From: Euwallacea fornicatus
Taxonomy: Eukaryota; Arthropoda; Insecta; Coleoptera; Curculionidae
DNA length: 64,000 nt
Assembly (NCBI RefSeq): GCF_040115645.1
Contig: NC_089562.1
Span: forward strand, 1,984,001-2,048,000
Reading direction: 5' to 3'
Both the position numbers and the translations under genes were made by a program. Position 1 is the first letter of the stretch. Every line of letters begins with the position of its first letter. Shown piece by piece: positions 59,418-64,000 of this stretch. Under the pieces are notes generated by a model. The model was not told the origin of the DNA and made no database searches. It saw nothing but the letters and a program-made list of their open reading frames with translations.

Positions 59418-60912
59418 GAAAAGGCGTCGCAGGGGCAGACCCCGTAAATCCGCAGCCCCCGACTACCCCTGCCTAAACTGCCCTAAAGTGTTCTCCAACC
59501 AAAGATTCGCAAACTTGCACAAACACACCCACATCGACGAATCTTCCTTCAAACCCGATGAGGAGGGCTTCACATGCATTTTCTGTTCCTCAAAGTTCGT
59601 CCTCAAAGAGGACATGAAAACCCACATGAAGTGCCACTCAATGAGTTGCAAAGAGTGCCACGAACACTTTCTCAACCCCTTTTTTCTAGGGCTGCACATG
59701 GCTGAGCATGATTTGGAGTTGAATGTTGCGTGCCCTCTATGTGAGTTTACTTGCAAATTAGCTTTGGCTTTAAAAAAGCACATTTGTGGGACTCACTTTG
59801 GGTGCAAACTTGAAGATGAGGACGAAGACGATGTCGAAGAAAGGCCTTTGAGGAGACGTTTAGTAAGAGTCAAATCGCAGCTATACTGCAAGATTTGTAG
59901 CAAGGAATTTGTGACTTTAAAGCAATTGAGGAACCATAGGAAGGTGCACAAAGCAGAACGTCTCGAGACTTTATACACGTACAATTGCCTCAGAAAAAGT
60001 TATTCCTGCGATACTTGTCTGCAAGAGTTTTCTCTTGAAGATGAGGCCAAAATACATGTAGATGTTCACTCTTACATCTGCTCAGTTTGCAATGCTAAAT
60101 TCAAAAAGGCCCTTTTGTTAGGGTTGCATATGTCCGAGCATAACGATGGGGGGAGCGTGAGTTGCCCCATATGCAATAACGAATTTAAGGCTCACTGCAA
60201 AAGTAGGCTAATAAGGCACATTAGACAAACTCATCAGAAGGAAAGACCAAAGACCAGTCAATGCGAATATTGCGGCAACTCTTATTTATCCAAAACAATG
60301 CTTGAGGACCACATAAGAGTGGTGCATCTACAAAAAGAGCCCTATAAGTGCATAGTGTGCGGTAACACTTTCACCCTACAATCAAGCATGCGCATTCACC
60401 AGATTAACAAACATCGTGTAGTAGATGAAAGTGAGCTGTCTTCAAACTACTGTACCTTATGCAAAATGTCCTTCAAGAAACCCTCATCCTTGATGAGACA
60501 CTTGGAGATGAAACGTTGTATCCCCACCCCCCGAGTTGAGCGGCAAGGACACTTCGTCTGCGACTTGTGCGGCAAAGAGTTTCGATTTTACAAGACATTC
60601 AATCTCCATTTAAGGGAGCATGCAGGTGATAAGCCTTACAAATGCTCCTACTGCCCTAAGGCCTTTGTGATCAACTCCAAAAGATTGGCGCATGAGGTTT
60701 CGCATACGGACGCCAGGCCATTTTCTTGCGAAACGTGCGGACAGAGTTACAAGACTTGGAAGCATCTGCGAAGGCACCTGGTGGTGCATGGTACTAACCC
60801 CAAAGCCACTTTTAATTGCTCGTTCTGTGGGAAGGATTTCGGTACCAAGGAGGCACAGAGGACTCATATGAAAGGCTGCGATAAGCCGCAAAACGCTGCT
60901 GGTGTGACTTAA
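59418..60912 (+). CDS. M21: terminal exon, AT-hook plus fifteen fingers (family E)
   Basis: The AG at 59416-59417 opens 497 residues, the longest module. It begins KRRRRGRPRKSA, an AT-hook placed directly at the junction, then fingers from residue 18 on. Fingers 1-4 and 5-8 look like an internal duplication: finger 3 has LGLHMAEHDLELNVACPLC and finger 7 has LGLHMSEHNDGGSVSCPIC. Finger 10 is CIVCGNTFTLQSSMRIHQ. The eleventh and the last end C2HC (HLEMKRC, HMKGC). The proline-helix penultimate finger of other families is replaced by KTWKHLRRH. The first in-frame Met is in finger 2. No introns. No poly(A) hexamer found nearby. Confidence 0.87.
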
Positions 60913-62940
60913 TTCTGCCGATAGAACGATAAACTGACAACTTCATCTAGAAGCTGCTCTTTAAGGGGACAAATTCCCATCTTTTTTTTATAGCTGCTAA
61001 GGGCCAAACTACTCAAATTCTTGTTAACTTGGAAATACTGTATTACAATTGCTTCGTTTCTGCGTTTTCATAGGAATTGTGTTCTTCAGTAATTTAGCCC
61101 TAAGTGTGGATAGTTTAGAATTTAAACCATGTAATATAAACCTAATTTTATAGATCATTGTGTTTGTTTTAGAGCTAAAGCAAAAGTCGACATTTTTGAA
61201 GGCTGCTGAATTTTCTAGTTTTCTTAAGGCCCAAAGTATAAATGTACCGTTAATTTTAACATGAAACTAGCTTCCTTTAAACCCAGGAATCTGACCAATG
61301 ACTGTCCAGGCTCAATTTAACGTTTCTATAGGAAATAGCCTGCAGCTATAGTGAGCAGTAAATCCTAACGGTGCGTCTGGAGGAACGAGGATAGCATCAG
61401 AAGTGCTCGACCTGACATGTAGATGGCGATTTTTTAATTAAAAATTTGGGTATATTTCAAAGACCTAACCTTTAAGAGTTTTTTAACTGGAATGCTTCGT
61501 TGATTTTATGTCTGTTTTGTAGCCGTTTTTAGCGAACGGTTTTAGAGATTTCGTGAACGTGGAAAGAATTGATCATCGATATGTCATTCAATCCTTTCAT
61601 TTGAATGGTCTTAGTCCGTCCAACATCAACGCTGAGTTAGCTTCTACTCTAGGCGAATCAGGTCGTTCATTTACTATAGTAAAATATTGAATGGGTGAAT
61701 TTAAACACGGTGGTACCAGCTGCCAAGACGCACTCCACGGTAGTTGACCCGATGACGCTCCAGATCTAACCACTCTAGAAATCGTGAGAAAAAATGACAA
61801 AACCGTAATGGAAGACCGTTTGCTAAAATTGCGCAGACCCGATAGGCATTCCCAAAAGTACTGGACATCGCATTTTGACCAAACAATTAGACATGAGAAA
61901 GCTGCGCGCAAGATATGTGCCGCGATTACTCACAATTAAACAAAAACAGGGCTGTTAGGATGTTTTAAGGGAGGATTTGGTAAAATATCGCAGCAGTAAA
62001 GCTGAGTTTTCGCATCTGTTCATAAGCATGGACGAAACATGAATCCACGATTTCACACCTGAGACGAAAGAGCAGACGAGACAATGGACTCAAAGAAGAG
62101 AATCGACACCAAAGAAGGAGAAGACCGTTCCATCTGCAGGAAAGATGATGGCGTCAGCTGTTGGGATGGACGTGGGATCATGTTTATTGACAATCTTCCT
62201 AAAGGAAAAACAATAAATGAAGAATATTATACAAGCATATTACAGCGTTTGAGCGAAGAAATTAGGAAAAAGCGACCGCGTTCGGCAAAAAATAAAGTCT
62301 TGTTTGATCCAGACAACACCCCAGGCCACACTTTCGCCATCGCGATGGTCAAAATTATCAATTTGAGTCCGAATTTTTTTCTTGTCCACATTATTCTCCA
62401 GATTTAACCTCATCAAATAATTTTTATTTCCATTTTTTTCAAGACTCGGTGGAAACGTATTTGCCAACTGGTGCCTATTTTGAGATATTCAAAGCGTCTT
62501 ACTATAAATAGGGTATGGAACATTGCTGGGGAAAATAGGAAAAATGTTTCAAGCTCAAAGAAGGTTGTGTTGAGAAATTACGTAATATTTTCTATGTTTT
62601 TTCTATAAGTGTTAGATCGAGTACTTCTGGGACTATCCTCGCAAGACAATGTCCACCTTCGGCCGCCAATGAACAGCAGCACTCGCACTCAAAAAATCAT
62701 CGTTTTAACACTGTTTTAATATTTCGTAACTCAATTTCTTCCATTTACTTTATTGCTTACTTGTAAACAGATTATCCTTCTTACACTGAATTAAAACGTA
62801 TATTTTTCAAACGACCTAGAATTTTTATAATCACTGACAGATCTAGGGGTAAGTGGGTCTCAGGTGAACATAGAATCACTAATGTACAGTACTCGATGAA
62901 TTCCCTTCTGGCTCTGTCTTACACACTCATTTTTTTTTAG
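60913..62940. other. Spacer M21-M22 with a mariner insertion
   Basis: AT-rich flanks around the mariner at 61386-62641. No host gene. It ends in the TTTTTTTTAG acceptor of M22. Confidence 0.6.
61386..62641 (+). mobile_element. Degenerate mariner element, sister of the 37-kb copy
   Basis: The ends match as TIRs: CGAGGATAGCATCAGAAGTG on the left, and the complement of the right end reads CGAGGATAGTCCCAGAAGTA. Flanking TA is not preserved. The transposase has a GTG at the start position, several stops (including TGA in the MDETW position, read as MDET-stop) and a longer surviving frame at 62084-62407 with GKTINEEYYTSILQRL and VLFDPDNTPGHT. Inactive. Confidence 0.82.
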
Positions 62941-64000
62941 GGTTCATACCTTTTCACTGAAATCAGAATTTGAATTTGAGCCAGTAAACATTCACATTGT
63001 TCCCGAACGAAAACCACACATTAAAATGGGTTCCAGACGTACTAAAAGGAAGTCAAAACAGGCGGTCCTGGATTCCCAATCTCTGCAATGTAGCATATGC
63101 ACCAAGCAGTTTGTCTCAAAGAAGCTCTTTGCCACCCATCGCTACTACCACAGAATCGAATCCTCGGACAATCTCTCAAAACTGGATTTTGAAAAGGAGG
63201 ATTTTATCTGTACCTTTTGTGAAGTGAGTTTTACCACCATGGATAAATTAGGAAGTCACTTGAGTACCCACGAGGAAACTTGCAAGCAATGCGGAGAGAT
63301 CTATCCCAACGCTTTTGTATTGGGGATCCATTTAGCGGAACATGATGCAGGGGAGCAAGTTTGCTGTCCGTTTTGCGAGTTTAAGGGCGCCCATCCCTAC
63401 AGTTACAAAAACCACCTATTCACCAAACACTTTAAACTGAAAATCCTGAGATGCGATTCATGTGGAGCGAGTTACAGCTCCAAAGCCCATTTAGAAGAGC
63501 ACGTGAGGTTCGTTCACAAGAAAATGGACCCCCATGAGTGCATCGTGTGCCAGCGCACCTTCATATTCCAATCCAGCTTGTACAAGCACCAAGTCAACTC
63601 CCACAGGCCTTTCATCGATGGAGACGTTCCTTCAAATTTCTGCATCAAGTGTAAAAGGACTTTCATCACAGTTGAGAGCTTCCAGAAACACTTGGTCCTC
63701 ATCCACAGCGAGGAGAAACCCTCGAAACCCCAGGAAAAATACATTTGTGATATTTGCGGCAAGGACTACTCCTATAGGCAATCGTGGCTATTGCACACCA
63801 AAGGACACAGCGGACAGCTGCCGTATCAGTGCAAATCGTGTCCAAAAAGTTTTAGAGTGAAAGCCTTTTTGACGCAGCACGAGAAAACGCACTCCGATGA
63901 GAGGCCCTTTAACTGTGAGATGTGCGGAAACTGCTTCAAAAGGAAGGAGGGATTGAGAAGACATTTACAAACCCACACCGATGTAAAGCCCTTTGGGTGC
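62941..64000 (+). CDS. M22: terminal exon, at least ten fingers, cut by the window edge (family E)
   Basis: The AG at 62939-62940 opens a frame that is still open at base 64000 (353 codons). About 50 linker residues include a basic patch (GSRRTKRKSKQ). Ten complete fingers are visible and an eleventh has begun (FGC). Finger 3-4 text (LGIHLAEHDAGEQVCCPFCEF) and finger 6 (CIVCQRTFIFQSSLYKHQ) match M21, so it is a family E member. The true end, poly(A) signal and any internal intron lie outside. M22 has one finger block where M21 has two. Confidence 0.85.

Larger units (their letters stand above)
62..64000 (+). other. Array of 22 alternative terminal exons encoding zinc-finger arrays
   Basis: Seen: 22 intact modules, all on the + strand, each beginning right after a pyrimidine tract plus AG and open from that junction. 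Full codons begin at 63, 1331, 3311, 4335, 7447, 8816, 10786, 12957, 16163, 19664, 24458, 26696, 31120, 33822, 39737, 43203, 50281, 52415, 55098, 57840, 59419 and 62942, always one base after the AG, so every upstream intron is phase 2. The gaps are as short as 96 and 99 bases. M2, M3, M6, M13, M16, M17, M18, M19 and M21 have no in-frame Met before their first finger. Known: lola and mod(mdg4) share 5' exons among alternative 3' zinc-finger exons. Inferred: one locus with a shared upstream exon. The alternative is a tandem family of genes that inherited one phase-2 intron and each has an unseen first exon. Confidence 0.75.

Noticed and set aside
62..64000. Calling the locus lola, mod(mdg4), broad or tramtrack
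   Set aside because: Those alternative exons encode one or two fingers or FLYWCH domains; none resembles these arrays, and no BTB exon is in the window.

Overview
The window looks like an insect nuclear genome, probably a beetle. The basis is AT-rich spacer DNA, introns of 50-58 bp, degenerate Tc1 and mariner transposons, AATAAA signals and many C2H2 zinc-finger proteins. The species cannot be named from the sequence.

Nearly all the coding capacity is one array. Twenty-two intact zinc-finger modules (M1-M22 here) lie head to tail on the + strand from base 62 to the right edge, where M22 is cut off. Each opens directly after a polypyrimidine-AG splice acceptor, has no start codon of its own at that point, encodes roughly 8-15 C2H2 fingers and ends in a stop, often with a poly(A) signal close behind. 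All 22 acceptors have the same phase: one base finishes a split codon before the first full codon. The simplest reading is a single transcription unit whose shared 5' exon or exons are joined to one of many alternative terminal exons. This is the logic of Drosophila lola and mod(mdg4), but with whole polydactyl arrays in place of one or two fingers. No BTB, ZAD or other partner domain is visible here. A tiny exon at 18910-18923 (ATG, four codons, then GTAAGT in the matching phase) is a candidate internal leader.

Related modules are neighbours. Family A is M1-M4, with divergent M5 beside it (0.06-8.7 kb). Family B is M6-M10 (8.8-21.1 kb). Family C is M11-M13 (24.5-32.2 kb). Family D is M14-M20 (33.8-59.1 kb), with two decayed copies of M16 at 48.2-49.9 kb. 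Family E is M21-M22 (59.4 kb to the edge). Most modules are intronless, but M6, M10, M11, M17 and M19 carry private internal introns. Ten modules have a phi-K-x-E (SUMO-type) motif in the linker between splice junction and fingers, two have an AT-hook, and most arrays in families B, D and E end in a C2HC finger.

The spacers hold a Tc1-like element with TIRs (29.2-30.4 kb), two related dead mariner elements (37.4-38.6 and 61.4-62.6 kb), Tc1-like fragments (46.6-47.3 kb and inside the M19 intron), a probable 650-bp TIR element (21.2-21.8 kb), a decayed 32-bp tandem repeat and several hairpins. No tRNA, rRNA or CRISPR was seen. The modules would act as nuclear DNA-binding proteins that share an N-terminus and differ in DNA target.
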